DNA from: Apostichopus japonicus
Lineage: Eukaryota; Echinodermata; Holothuroidea; Aspidochirotida; Stichopodidae
DNA: 64,000 nucleotides
Direction of reading: 5' to 3'
Assembly (NCBI RefSeq): GCF_037975245.1
Contig: NC_092567.1
Location: 19,600,876 to 19,664,875, forward strand
Shown here: positions 36,201 through 51,200 of the stretch, piece after piece
Position numbering within the stretch: the first letter of the stretch is position 1
How the letters are laid out: each line of letters starts with the position of its first letter
Notes under the pieces: generated by a model
The model's database searches: none
What the model was told of the DNA's origin: nothing
The model's input: the letters and a program-made list of their open reading frames with translations, nothing else
Program-made: the position numbers and the translations under genes

Positions 36201-39200
36201 ACAAGCCATCTCATGATTATATTTGTTTACTTGGCTTGCATCAATTAGCAGGAGGAGGAAGTTTGACCTTTCGATGCACTGAGAGCAAATTTAGAGCCAA
36301 GTAAAAATATATCTGCCATCCTTTTTATTATTATTGTAATTTGCATTATTTTGTGAGTGAAAAAAAATCAAAGAAAAAGAAAATGGCTTTTATGTAATGT
36401 TACTTTGTAAAATTCCCAAGCTTCAGAAGTTCTAGCAGTCTTCAATTTGCAATCTTTTTGCGGGGGAAAAGAGTTCTCTGTATATTAATATCGCCTGGGA
36501 ACCACTTAGTATATTATTGTAAAAAGTCTGTGTATCTAAAGGATTACATTTGTGATTAGAGAATCGAATAAAATCTTGATTAAAGCATTTTTAATTTCCC
36601 GAGGTTCAAGTTTTTTTTTTCAACTGTGGCTCAGTATGTTGCACTATACTGTTCTATAAAATAACACACACACAGATCAAGCCCCCTACAACCAACTTCA
36701 AAGTTGTATAGCATTGCTAAATACTATCTTTTGGTGGGTTGGTAACCATTACCCTTGATTGGAAAGCTTAACTGATATCTACCCTTTTATCAAATGGTCA
36801 ACAGTAAACGGCAAAATACGTATTGGCCAAAAATATGCTAGAAAGTAATGTAATGGTCACACATGCTAAACATTTATCACTTATTTCACTGCCACCCGTT
36901 AAGCCATTATTTTTAATTGTTCACATTTTTTCCTCTAATTAGACAAACCTGGATCATTAATGTATGTTAGTATTAAACTTGGATGGCCAATACCCCTAGG
37001 AAGGTACTGTGCCTATGAAAACAATCAGTCGTTTTAGCATGCTCAACTTTAGCGCCCATATTGATGACATTTTGGACTACCTTTTTTTACTCTTCCAAAT
37101 GACTATTCTATCTCCATACTGTCTTACAAACCCATTTAAATATTCAAATTAGGCTTTTCAAACCGCACCACTAAAAGATCTCTTCAATTTCATAAATGTC
37201 GCAGTAGAATCCATCCATTCTTAATTCGTATTGTCAACGTTCTAGGATTTATGCAAATAACTTTTTTTGACACTGAGAATGTAATAACAAACTGCATGGT
37301 TAATGAACTACAGGGCCCGATGAAATATATACTGTGCACACCTTTGAATGGTAAGTTAGAAAAATAACTTTCAATATCGTAGATGATAGATTCTGGATTT
37401 GGCCATTTCATGACTTAGCACAAAAATCTTCATAGAAAAAGAATGGCTAAAGTTTCACAGCATCACCAAATGATATATGATTGAGGATATTTAAAACAGT
37501 TTAAACGGTTGTATAGGTCACGAGGGTCACACTACGAATACAATTATGATATGGGCAAAAGACACATAATATTTATAAGAATAGAAAACGCACGCACTCA
37601 CACTTCAAACACTAAAAGAGGGCTACCACTGAAGGACGTAAGAGGGGGGAGGGAGGGGGTGGGGTTTGGGGAGGTAGGGGCAATGGTTCCATTTCTTCTA
37701 GACATGGAGATGTTTAATATCAACTCCCAGGCAAATGAAACATTCAAGAAGGTTAAATTATCCAGCTATTTATCATGCACAAGACTAAAATGAATAATAA
37801 TTAATAATAATTAATATTCTACAGACTCTTGCACATTTACATAAATAAGTTAAAAATTTGGCACCAAGAAAGCAAGAGGGTTATTTTATTTTTTTATTTT
37901 TTTGTGGATAATATTTTTATATTTTTTTTGCAGGTGTTATTTGAATGGTTATGAAGTACCTTCAAGAAGTGATAAAACTGGTTGCATCCAATCAGCTGAA
38001 ATAAGAAATAGTGATGTACAGAAGAAATGGTAGAGATGATTATTAATTAATATTAAAGCTGTCCAAAAATCAGTCAAAAAGACCCATTCAGGAAAGGTCA
38101 TGCTCTCCATATGGAATGCACGTTAAAAGTTGGTGTATTTAATCTGTTCCGTTCAATTTTTCATAATTGTATTAAAAACAAATTCAGAGAAACTAGCAAC
38201 CCTTTTTAAACTCCCAAACTGTCACGATTTACCAAATGAAGGAAAACTCATAAAACCTATCAATTGTGATGACTTTAGACACTTGTTTCCGTCATTCAGA
38301 AGATAAGTAAACATGGCTGACTGACTACTATGTCAAATTTAGATGATTGGCTATCATTTAAAACCTATTGTACCATGCTGACATATGTCTCCCTTCAATG
38401 TACTATCTTCACACTAAAATCAAACAGATCGTGTGTTCCTTGCCATACAGTTTACTCTGGTCCAATGCTAATAAAAAATAATATAGTACAACTTTGGATG
38501 AGATCTGAAAATCCAAAATGGATCAATGACTTAATTAATCACTGTGTCAATAGTAGGATGCTGAGGGGGCTGCAGCCTCATGCAGCCAGGCTGTGTAGGA
38601 TGCAATCTTTTGTTGCAGCTGTGCAGTTTCACACAATTTGCCATTGCTGCTGTGCAGTGATACTCTCTATCATCTGATATTACTGCAGCTTTCCTGCAGG
38701 GCACCTTGCAGCTGCTGCAGCTTTTCTTGTTGACATAGTACCTTAGATTTTACATGCAAGAATGTTACTTTAAAAGGGGTTAGTTACATTGTTCAATGTT
38801 AACGACATGATACTGGAAAGGACAGTATACTTGTACGTTTCAAAGCGAGATTTCTTTCAAAATAACTTTCAAAATAAGGAGTTGATAGAACATTAGAAGC
38901 TGTCAAGATGTTTGTTAGTTTGTTACCTGTGACTGCCACGCCCGTTGCGATACCCACAGCACCATGTACTCCTGCACCGGTACTACTACCGATGGGAACG
39001 TCGGATTCATCAACGACATCAAACGAGCCGTTTAACGATGTCTCGTCTTGTCTCAGTTGATCAGAAACTGCTGTCGTGGCGACAGGAGAAAAAAATATTC
39101 AGAGAGGATAAAGTTAAATTACAATGAAATACAATGAAAAAGAATAGGAATCATGCCAAATGTGATACAATATATCATAAAAAAAGGCATATGAAATGAA

Positions 39201-42200
39201 TACGTTAGTATTTTGAAGTTTAGCAGTTTTGACAGCTATGAAAACTTGTTTCATAGAAACTACTATGGTTCCTATGTCAACAAAAACAAACTGCTATACA
39301 TCTTTGGTCTTGTTTGGTAACTTGGCCTTTTTGCGGTGCGATACGGGATAAATTATTCCCTGACTGGCAGGCAAATGAAACACCCAATCTTTTATTGTTG
39401 GTTTCTACCAGTAATGTTTCCTAGTATTTCCTGTCCAATGCTATTCAATAAAGGAAGACATCGGTACTTCTTCATTTCCGGAGCTATTATGTTATGAATG
39501 CATTTGCCAACCAGCTGGTTGAAGAAGATAAATGAATGCAACAAAACCTCGACTCAAGTTCTATAAACTCTAGAGATTGCTAAATCTACAGAAAGAAAAC
39601 CACAAAGGCTAACTACATCTGTTTATTGAAGCACAATCACATCGACAGGCAAATATTCCAATCCAAATTGTGATCCTATATAAACATGGATTCACTGAAT
39701 GTTGATGTCCATCCTGTCGACCAAATCATTTCTGACATTTTACGATATTTAACAGCCTCCAACCATATTTATAAGCGAACTGCTTTACTACTGAAGGTGT
39801 TAGCAGAGAACAAGAAAACTTATGAAGTTTGACAAAGCTATCTCATTAGTGATAGATGGCTGTTAAATTAATAGTGAAAAGGAGATTTGCAGATCATATA
39901 ACATGAATCAGTTTGGCGATGTGTATAAGAAACACGAACGGTTGGACGTAGAACTGAGTTTGACTACCGTGGAATGGAACGAGAGTATATAGGAGGAGGG
40001 TACTAGGTTGGTGAAGGACAGGGTTGAAGTGCTATGGTATGTACTTATTTAATTCTATTCCATGAAGGGTGATGAAATAAAAGGGAACAAAAGAAAAGGT
40101 TTTTTATTATTTTTGAAAAAGCTGAAAGTGTAGAACAATTCAGCTGATTAGTTTGAACAGTCAAGGTTTGTTTTAATTAAGAAAGAAATCTTTAAAAACT
40201 TTTTAAAATGTCTATTTTGATTTTTGAATATGATTTTTGCCAAGTTAATCAGATACAAGTGATTTGGTGAAGTAATATACAGAACTGATCAAAATCAGTA
40301 CAGTAATCTGCAATTAATATCTTACTGGCTGGCAACAAGCCAAGGTGGGTTTCTAAGTTAACTACTTGTGAAGTTATTGGAAGTAATATTCGGTGTTAAC
40401 TTTGAAAACATATTTATTTAATATTATTAGTTTAATATCTATATCCTTACATAGTTTGGTCGTTAGACACATCTGATGTATCATCTGGTGTAGCAATATC
40501 AAAATCGGAAAACATTTGTAAATAGAAGAATTTGGGGTTTTCCACTTAATTAACAAGCAAATTACAGACAAGATTTCCACAAAGTGACAGGGGTGAGGGT
40601 GGGGTGGGGGTGCACATAGACTACTAAACTATGCAAACACACAGGATGTGAACTTCTTAGAAACACAAGCTAAACAGAATACTTCCCTACATGAACAATG
40701 ACTACGCAAAGGGCACTGAACAGGCAGACTGGGGGTGAAGGGGGGGTGAAGGGGGTAAGGTACAATTATGACTAATCCACTAAAACACGACGACACCAAA
40801 TCTACTATTCACGGACGGACACCTCCTCACCGATCCCATCAGCGCTCATACTTCTTGTCTGTATTTTCACTGCCATCGGTGGTATAGGGGCAGCCTGAGC
40901 CGCTGGAGGCATGGGGGCAGTCGAGGAGGGCATGTTGGGTGCCTCGACTTTATCTGGTAATCTTTGGGTACCACCACCGGGGCCCGAGAGACTGTTGGCA
41001 TTGATCACTTTACGAGGGCGTGGCGGCAGCATGTTAATACGGGGGTACCCACCGGGTTCTGGTCGTGGCGCGTGATGCCGTGTTTTATGTCGCCTGTCGA
41101 CTTTCTCGGGCTCCTTGCCGAAGTAGTGGGTGTGGGCCATCTCCAGTAGGGCAAAGGTGCTTGCCATCCCTCCTGGAGTGTGGTTCTCATAGGAGTGTTC
41201 TATACCGCTGATGATGGCTCTCAAGATTGATACCATCCCTTTATAGACAGCCTTTTCAACTTTCTATTGATTGAAAAGAGAGGGGTGAAAAAAAAAAGTC
41301 AATTATAGTTGAGGCAGCTGCCAGTGGTTAAATTTTTCATGATAATTACAGCTACCTATTATATGCAACAGAATTCCTTGAAGTAACAACTCATTCAAAT
41401 TGGTACACAATCAATGATGAAATTGCTCCACCATCAATAATGGTGCAGACTCTTTAGTCTTGAATATTAATGATGGTAAAGAATACTTGGCCTAGGAACA
41501 TCTCAGCCAGGTACTGTAACAGTACAGTTTATTAATAACTGATAATATGAAACCTTGGAACGTAATTTGTCAGATTTGGGACTTTCAGCTTTTTCAATTT
41601 ATGTAATTTTCTATTACGTAGGTAGAACCTGCCAGATCTATAAGGCAAATCAGAATGTGGCTCAGGTAGGAATACATTAGATAATATGGAGAATTGAATA
41701 TTAGCTTAGCGGGAGATGCAACTTATCCAAAGTAATGCAGCCATCACCCACCGGACGTGATCTGTAAGTTACAAGCCATTTGGGCCTCCCCATGTTCATA
41801 TGTTATGGAATGTTATTAAAAGATTCACCAGATATGTAGATGTTTTGAATTATACATGATCCATGTTCTTATCCATGTCTTAAAGGGATACATAGATAAT
41901 ATAATGTAATATGTGACTGATGTTAACACACTTGTTGATGCTGTCACAAAAAAAACTGTACATGATGTTGATAAAAAGTATGAGTTTACAAAATTGATAA
42001 ACTCCAATCCATCGCCAAATCTGATGAGTTTCTTTTTTAAAACAACGACAACAATTTTATTGAGTATGTGACGAGATTTGACAAGATATTTGGCGATATA
42101 TGTATCAGATATTTGGCAAGATATTTTACACCAAGTAAGCTGAAAGTAAAGTCCATTTAATATCCATATCACATATCATTTAACACCCAACAACTAATAG

Positions 42201-45200
42201 GTCTGTATAATCTCTATTTCAGTTTACAGTATGAGAAATATCATTCCGAAAAATATCTTTCACAACACCATCTTTTCTAATAAACCCTTCGGACATTCCT
42301 CATACTTTCCCCGCTCAGCCTCGCAAAATATCTGCGCCCCTTCAATAACTTTAGAGAAGATCTTACCACATCGTCAATGTGTTCTTCCTTGATGGTATTG
42401 TCCTGTGGATTCAATTGACTGATGACTTGAGCCCTTAAATTCTCATTCTGCATGAGTTTCTTTAACCTCGGCCAGTTCAACCATCCTACGTTGTTCCCCT
42501 CCAGGACACCTCTTGTTATTTCCTTCAAGAAGACTTGATCCTCGCTAATATGAAAGAGAAACAAAAAAACAGGAAAGAGGAAAAAGGTGAAATTCAGATT
42601 CAATTTCAAAAGCCTGCAAATAATCAAAGGTTGGCTGCTTTGTTTTTTGCAATTTAAATTAAATTTCCCAGACTTAATAGATAAATCAGTGTCATTCTCA
42701 CAGTAAACTTGTTAATTCAAACGGTTTACCCTTTAAATATATGGAAATAACATAAAAGGTATAATATGACCACAAAAAAAAATCAGTTGAACCTCTGACA
42801 TTTGAATCTTGGACAAGCACATTGGTTTGTAACAATGTAACCTTCTCTCTTTGACAAAAATGCTCAGAGATCCAACATTTATATAGGAATCTGTCAAAGA
42901 TTTATTACTTTTGAATAATTACTTTGCTGCATCACAGAATATCGCAGGGAAAAAGACAAACAAACAAGTATAAGCAAAGAAAGGAAGGTACTATTAAACA
43001 TTTATAAATTTTCTTGCAAACTAAGAATCTATGGCTCTATTTTGTCTCTCACTTTTATCTAAGTTTTATAACATAACAGTCAAAGGCACACTTTTTGCTC
43101 TATTTATTTTGTAAGTTCATTTGTCTCAATTAACTTTTTTGCACAACTGGAAATTAGGAAATTTTTTGGTTGTTTGTCAAATATCTTGTAGTAGAAAGGG
43201 GGAACTTCTAACCCCTCTAAATGGGAGTCAGCTTTAACAACCCCATATTTCTAAACTCCTGGATCCATCCGGGAGCAGGTAATTTGGTCCTTTTACCACG
43301 ACCTCCCTTTCCCCCCCCCCACCTTCCCCTCTCTTATATCTCTCGTCTTTACCTGTTTGGTCTATCATTGGCAGGAGATAATTTCCTGTGCTTGATTCTA
43401 TTCCTCACATCCATCATTCGTCGTGTATCTGAGAAGAAAAGATTTTAAAAACATTGAGTTGTCAGTAAAATATAGGTAGTGTGTTACTTTGTAATAATGT
43501 AGATTTAACATAGATCGGTCAGTTTCTCAACATTCAGAATTTATCACCAAACATACCTTCTGTACAATCATACTTTTTGAACATTTACCACTTTGCAAGA
43601 GAGTAATTCATTCAAAATCATAACCAATAGATATAAAATATATACCAACTCCATATTCCTGGTATGAAACATTCCCATTTTCTGGCCAAATAAACTCAAA
43701 GAAAATTTCTAATGAAAATTTGGAAAAGGTCAGTTATATTTTATACAGCGGAACGACTCATGTGAAAAGAATGTAAAATAATTATATACAATTTCTTCCC
43801 TCAAAAAACACTTATGACATAATTCTCAGTCAGTTTCCATGATGTTGTTGATTTACTTATATATACTCAGGGGAGTCAGGGACAATGGACCCCAAGGGTC
43901 AAAGGGCACACATGCCCTACCAGCTTTTCCAAAAAACCTTAGAAACTTGCCTCTTTTTCACAAGTAAAAAGTGCACCTTCTTGGTATTATAGATCACCTG
44001 TTCTTCTATTTTTGGAAGTAAAATTTGGCACTGCCCTTTCCTTATTGAAAAATGATCCTTTCATTGCAAAACGTAAACATTTTAATTAGAAAAAAAAGTC
44101 AGGAAGATTTCTTTTAAACATTAAAATACTGTAATTTGTAGTCTGATGTAATGCACTGAGGTTCAACTCTGTTTGAATGTTTAAAGATAACTTTGCTGTT
44201 AGCCCCTTCCTGAAATTGGAATCACACATCCCACTGCCTCTCCATGTTAGTGCCCCTTTAGATTCATGCCCTTTTTCTACTGCCCCTGCTTTTTTTAAAT
44301 ACTTTTGGAATTAGGGATAAAATTACAAACTATTCACCTCTTGTAAAGGAACTATTGGTTTTCTTTGGTCTTGGAGGTAGTCCCATGCTGGTTGTAGTTG
44401 CAGAGCTGTTAAAGGAATACTTTCGAGGAGGACCGGGGTCGGACCTGATACTCGCTGGATAACCATTCCGTTCGCTCTTCACAGACGTGGGCGAGGTTGG
44501 CATGTCCCCCCTGGCCCCGGGGTCAAGGGCAAAGGTCATCAGACCGTTCAAGAGGGATGGTTTATTGTTCGTTTTTGTCGGACTCGGGGGAGTCGACGAA
44601 TCCGAGGAATCGGATCTGAAGAATGCGTTCACTTTATCTATGAAGGACGGCGAATTCCTGCCGTCATTGCTCGACTTCTTACGACGTCTACGGGGAGTCC
44701 CCGTTTCGGAGTCCAGCATGGAACCTTCTAAATCTTGATCCGTGTCGAAACTTGATACCGAAAGATCCCGAGGCATGTGCATCTATGGGTAGGAAAGAAG
44801 AATGGCGATCTAAGTGTAAACCTCTTTGCTTATAAGTTTTTTATTTTTTAAATGTAGCTAAACAAGGTCAAAGAAGATCAAATGGCAACTGATGGGAAAG
44901 GAAACTTTTACGAGAAAGTCCTGTGATCAAACCACTGTCCGAACTATTTAAAAAACACTTCAAGTAAATGCAGAAATCAAACAACAAGCCAGAAAGTGTT
45001 CATTGAACAGTGCTCTACCCCTCAAAAGAAAGCTGATTGAATGTATTAAAATTGGATTTTTTTCAAGAAGTTGGTAATGATTAAGACAGAGTTGACCTAT
45101 TCCACCATACAAAATACACTAGAGTCTAAAAGGAATATATTGTATTAAGGTGACTGAGTTTCAGCTGGATTGCAGCGGTTCAATATTACATCCTATTTGG

Positions 45201-48200
45201 ACTTTGCATACAAAGAATAACAGAGGAAATTGTTACATTTTGCCATTAAAAGTGGAAGGGCTAAGAATGACTACAGCATATGCATCTTCATAGTGAGCAT
45301 GCCTAAATAATGAGCAGAATATGGATGGAATTTCATCAGTGATTTGTAATAATAATTAATGATATAAATATACATGTATATTCCATTAGTTACTTCAATG
45401 CATTTATCAGCAAATAGTTGACAATCTTTAGTGATGAAACAATTTAACTATCTTTTTGAAAAACATCTTTAACAAAGACATGCTTTATTCCTGGCAATCT
45501 TGAAGGACAACCAGCTCAAACGAAATTGATTTACAAATAAGAGGCTAACTTGAAGAAATGGGTAGAGATGGAGAAGGGTGGGGTTTGTATGAGGGGAGGG
45601 GGGTGTGGGGTGGAGATTGGGGCAGTGCAACTGGAAGGGCATACAACAGAGATTTAGCCAGTGGTTCTGCTGTCTTTTATACGTCATAACAAGCAGTGCC
45701 ATATGTTTACGGTACATGTTTAAAAAGAGGATTCATTTTGTACAATAAGTAATTATTACAGCAACTTCATATTTTTTCTTTCCTTATTAAGTTGCACAAC
45801 CAAATTTGCATAAATTTATGTATGAATGTTCCTGTAGTTCCAGACATACAGTACTTTATGCAGTAGACATATTTAATACATGTGCAGTAGCTCAGCAGGT
45901 AGAATTATAAGCCTTTGACTATATAAACTGCAAATCTGAGATTACTCGATCGATCACAACAACAAGAAAATGATTCACAGCATGCAGCAAGCACAAGATA
46001 GAAAGAGAAAAAAAAAGGAGGGAAAAATTTGTGGTAATTTTTCAATTTATAATGAGAAACACTGCAGGGGACATGTGATGAAGTGATAAAGAAACAAACT
46101 AGGCAAGTTTGAAAACAACTACTGTATGACAACTAGTCTTAAAGGAGCTTTCCCTTGATCAATAAATAAATAACCATGCAGGGACCCTTCCATAATTAAC
46201 AGAAGGAGAATTTTTTATTCAAATGCAGCATTTATTCGCAAATTTGTGCAAAGCAACATATCCTTCAATGCCCAAGAACTATATACTGTACATATCCCAG
46301 CAGTTTTGAACTTCTGATGGAATGCTGGGACGACACAAGTCTTGTACAGATTTTAAGTATAGAAAACCATGCAAACTGGCTAAGAGAAGAAAATTTATTA
46401 TTTTTAACTTAAAGTTATCTGATACCATTAATTCCTCCAAATACTATGAAAGCCATACTTGTTTGGTCAAAATTTTTACTTTGACAAGATCACAACTCCT
46501 AAACTCAACACTGAAAACTACAGTACCTATGTATAATGAAATGGTTTACAGCAAAGATGTGTAAGAAGGGTTTTCAATGTCCTGATCATGTAACCATGGT
46601 TACTTGGTAGCAAACAAAATCATGAAATATGGAACTACACATTGTTTTTGTTTTTTGTGAACAATATTTGTAATAGGACATTGCAACAAACTGATCGAAA
46701 AAAAGCAAACCTTTTGTTTCCCATATAATATATTATATCCCATTTTTGTCACCATAGTATGTACTTACCAAAGTGTTACAGCATGTTTGCACATGTACGT
46801 GTACAAGCTTGCGACCCACCAGATAAATTTTGTGCCCACCCATGGTTTACAGAGCAATATATATAATATGTACCGTTTGGACCCAGACTTACTGTTTGAA
46901 CTAGAAATATCAAGTATTGGACTTAATACTGTATATAGTACTCCTATGGCTTAGCATTATGTCGATCCAATTCTCCGGTTTAACAAACAAAAAATTCTCT
47001 GCTATTTTATAATCAAGGCTGCAGAATTTGCAAAAGTTTCCAACTAAAGAACTCTCCACTTCCTTTTGTAATGTGATCACAAATCATAAGGTCAGTTATG
47101 CAGAGTAAAATACCAGGAAAAATTTCAATAGAACAAATAGATGAAAAAAGGAAAAATATAAAAAAAAAATTACATTTTGATAGAAGTACTGAAAGGAATT
47201 AGGTACAGGAAATCATGCCAGCAAGGATGGATTTTGTAAAGACTTGTAACATCTATTACGAAATGAATGTAAGAATATTGCATCATGTACCAGGAAATTC
47301 AAGAGCAGTAATTCTCTCTGAGGTATTTCAACTTTCAAGTATATAGAAAGTGCTAACTCTTGCTGGTAGTCAAAAGTACAATTGATGCTAAAAAATTACT
47401 AGCATCTGTTGCTTGAATAAACTTGTAGACAAGAAAGCTAGTTAACAAAAATCAATGAAGGATAAAAACAAATACCCCTTTTGGCAGTGAAGAGCTTCCA
47501 GCTAAAACATTTTACCAGTTGGGTTTGGACATTACTCAAAGTATGATACCAAACTACAATACTTTCTATGTAACGTACAGCTGCAGTAAAAGCAATGTTG
47601 ATATTTCAAGCTAACAAGAAGATGGATCAGGAACAGTTCTGAGAATGATATGTCAATTTTTTTCAATGACTTTGGGGTATGAATTGCTATTTGAGGTGAA
47701 AAGTAATTTTCTTCTCCTTTCCTATACTCATTTTGGGGTAAAAAACAAAGAGTTGTTTTGAGAAATGTGGATAAGGTTGGAATAATTCCGCAATGGGATA
47801 GTAAAGTCACCCAACATTTGTGCAAGGGGAAACATCATTTGCAGAACACTGCCTTGTCTGAAACTTTTGAAAGAACAGAGATGCATATGTAGCTCAAACA
47901 GGCTTGATAAATGCCATGGCTTTAACCGTGCAAGTCAAAACTGCATAGAAAAATTATATCGTAAGCACTGACTTTATCCTGGAACTTTCTTTTCCTTCAA
48001 ACGTTTCATTTTTCTGTGATTGCAGTTGGGTTCTTAAGGAGACTAATTAATGATCAAAACATAGCCTAAAGTAGATTATTGAGAAATTACTGTTTGTTTG
48101 CTCTCTAGAATGCTTAAATGTTCTTTTAATTTTTCTCCTAGCAATATTTGGTCAGGGTATTGAACCTTCTTTATGAATCATTAAATATCAATACCACAAA

Positions 48201-51200
48201 TGATGAGAAAGTTGTCAAATTGATTCTGGAGATAATAATCCTTATTTTTTAATTTTTTTTTTAATTCATACTATGTACAATTATGGCTGAATTTGATAAC
48301 AGTGAGAGGCAGTGTTGTAAGGTTCAATTGACTGGTCCACATGACTACAGGTGTACTTCACTATATACGTACATATAGTAAACATACACCAATGTGACAA
48401 CAATTTCAAGACTAGCTGAGGTACTAGCTGGAGACTACCGTAGCTGAGGTTCCAGCTGAAGACTTGGTGAGATACTAGATGAGGTACTAGCTGGAGACTA
48501 GCTGAGGTACTACTGTAGCTGGAGACTACCGTAGCTGAGGTTCCAGCTGAAGACTAGGTGAGGTACTAGATGAGGTACTAGCTGGAGACTAGCTGAGGTA
48601 CTAGCTGGAGACTAGCTGAGTTACTAGCTGAAGACTGGGTGAGGTACTAGCTGAGGTACTAGCTAAGGTACTATCTGAGGTACTAGCTGGAGACTAGCTG
48701 AGGTACTAGCTGGAGACTAGCTGAGTTACTAGCTGAAGACTGGGCGAGGTACTAGCTGAGGTACTAACTGAGGTACTAGCTGAGGTACTAGCTGGAGACT
48801 AGCTGAGGTACTGTGTCAACAAGGCTGCAAAATCCCTTGTTTCAAAACTCAGTCAATAATATTAAGTACTATTAAAACGACAGAGATGATCTCATTCAGA
48901 CCAACAGTTGCCTGTCGCCTTAAAACACAAAAGATGACACAAAATATGTCGCACAAAAGATGACATCCTACATACAGTAGCCTGGCTGGAGGATTGATGT
49001 AGCTCTCTCGGCAACCTTATGTTTGACGTAAAGTACCTTTACGATATGAGTAACGGATGCATCGACCGAATGCCGAATTGCTGGCAATTCATATTTTTTG
49101 TTACATAAGGCTTTGTTAGAGCTGTAACACAAATTTCAAGCCTTGATATAAGTTTTACACATCTTCTCACAGTACTGGTCTGACTCATCCATAGTATCTG
49201 ACGATTGAGTTATCTCTAACAGCACCATCATAGTCAATAGCATTACTCATCATACAGCAGCCTTCCATAATTTATATCAGCCATATATTCCTTAGTATAC
49301 TGTATATGTGTACTCCTATTTGCTACATTCTGTTTTATAAGCTCCATTTTCTACTCTCCACTGCACTGCATGGAATATGAGCAGTTTGTCCATTTTGTAC
49401 TATGTACAGCAGTTTGCTTTTATACGATTAACCAATAAATTATTCTGTTTTCATAAGTTATTTCCTGTAGGTGGGAACACATATCATTCTTGTCTACATT
49501 TCTGTAAGAATATAAGGTATATATATTAATGGCTTGTATTTTACATTGACTATTTGAAAACACATTATGCTATATATATATATATATATACCCACATTAT
49601 CATTGCAAGTATAATTTATTGTTATTGAGAATACTTTTAACTATCAGAATTTATGCCATACCCAGATAATTAATTCAGTTCCCCAAAAAATTGGCTGAAT
49701 AAGCCAGCTTTGAATGTAGTTACTATACCATACAATGATTCCATTTATAAGGTATAGCCCTGATGAGGTTATACAGTTGAGTAATATCAATGAATATTTT
49801 ATGAGCTTTCCACTTCCACAAATCAAGTCTCCAAGCACCACACAGGTGCCTATCAGGCTATTATATCTGTGATGGATATACTGTACCCCGTATTGTAATT
49901 ACTCTGAGAGGAAAACCCTCACATGCTATATGAGAGAATGTGACAAAAATGGAGGAATCTATTACTACAGTAAAACATTCTAATTTATGGGTTTATTTTT
50001 TTTTTATCTGGATTTACGAAACAGGGGAGGGCGACAAGTTAGGCATCAGTTTAAAGCTGTACGGGGGTTTAATTTGGTTCCTTCCTCTGAATGGTATAAA
50101 AGAAGATGCGGTTCCTCTTAACAAAAATCTCTCTATCTATATTTATTGACCAACTAAATCACCCAGGATGTGAAGGCAAAATGAGGTATAAACTTTGCAG
50201 GTCTTTGGATGGAAGAGATTTCATACGTTTAATACTTTGTGGGACAGTGTGTCTAATAGCAAAGACAAAAGTATACAGTATGTTGAGCACAGGAAACTGT
50301 ATGTCCTAATGTCCATTGGCTGATATGCCATTTTCTACCAAAATTTGTCTTCATATTTGCAACTTTCAGAAGATAACAACTACCGTGTTGGAGTGCCAAC
50401 CATAGCTAAATTTAACAGTACAAACTACAGCATTAATCTTGGAACTTGGAACTACAGTACCAAATTTTAGCAGGCTAGAATTTGGGGAGAATATTTATGA
50501 TGATGTACAAATGGATTCATTAGCTATAACAGTCTTTTAAGCTCATAAATGTGGTGAATACATCTATGTTGTTGTCTATATTTCCAGTCATTTTATGTTA
50601 GATTTTGGTGAAAACTAAACTCAAATGGCTGCTTTAATGTGTATGCAGGGAAGCGGGGGGGGGGGGGGTAGTGTGGTGAGGGAGAGAGATAAATTGCTTT
50701 TAAACTGTATGTCCTAATGTCCATAGGCTGATATGCCATTTTCTACCAAAATTTGTCTTCATATTTGCAACTTTCAGAGGATAACAACTACCGTGTTGGA
50801 GTGCCAACCATAGCTAAATTTAACAGTACAAACTACAGCATTAATCTTGGAACTTGGAACTACAGTACCAAATTTAGCAGGCTAGAATTTGGGGCCAATA
50901 TTTATGATGATGTCCAAATGGATTCATTAGCTATAACAGTCTTTTAAGCTCATAAATGTGGTGAATACATCTATGTTGTTGTCTATATTTCCAGTCATTT
51001 TATGTTAGATTTTGGTGAAAACTAAGCTTCAAATGGCTGCTTTAATGTGTGCGCAGGGGGGGGGGGGTGGTGTGGTGGGGGAGAGAGACAGATTGCTTTC
51101 AAAGGAAAGAGACAGCAAGATCCTTCTTTCTCAACAATCATACTTGAAGACATGATATGCATGCATGATTGATATTTGAGAAGGAAATAACAAAATTAAA

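Larger units (their letters stand above)
28099..38926 (-). other. MADD: MADD intron 11 (10.8 kb)
   Basis: The largest intron in the window. It holds the purine-rich tract at 30530-30660, a short-hairpin block at 29690-30010, the 34288-34565 minisatellite, the 35138-35477 tandem dimer, a G-rich quadruplex-type run at 37645-37681 and the CTGCAG-rich patch at 38558-38720. A 137-codon minus frame (28166-28579) follows repeat-like sequence and shows no domain. Confidence 0.75.

Noticed and set aside
43870-44300. Possible hAT-like element with CAGGGG ends
   Set aside because: CAGGGG starts exist at both sides, but there is no matching 8 bp flank duplication and only weak similarity beyond six bases.
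50753-50947. 64-codon frame in the 408 bp duplication
   Set aside because: The frame is broken in the neighbouring copy by one base, has no known domain and is antisense to MADD. Better seen as chance openness.
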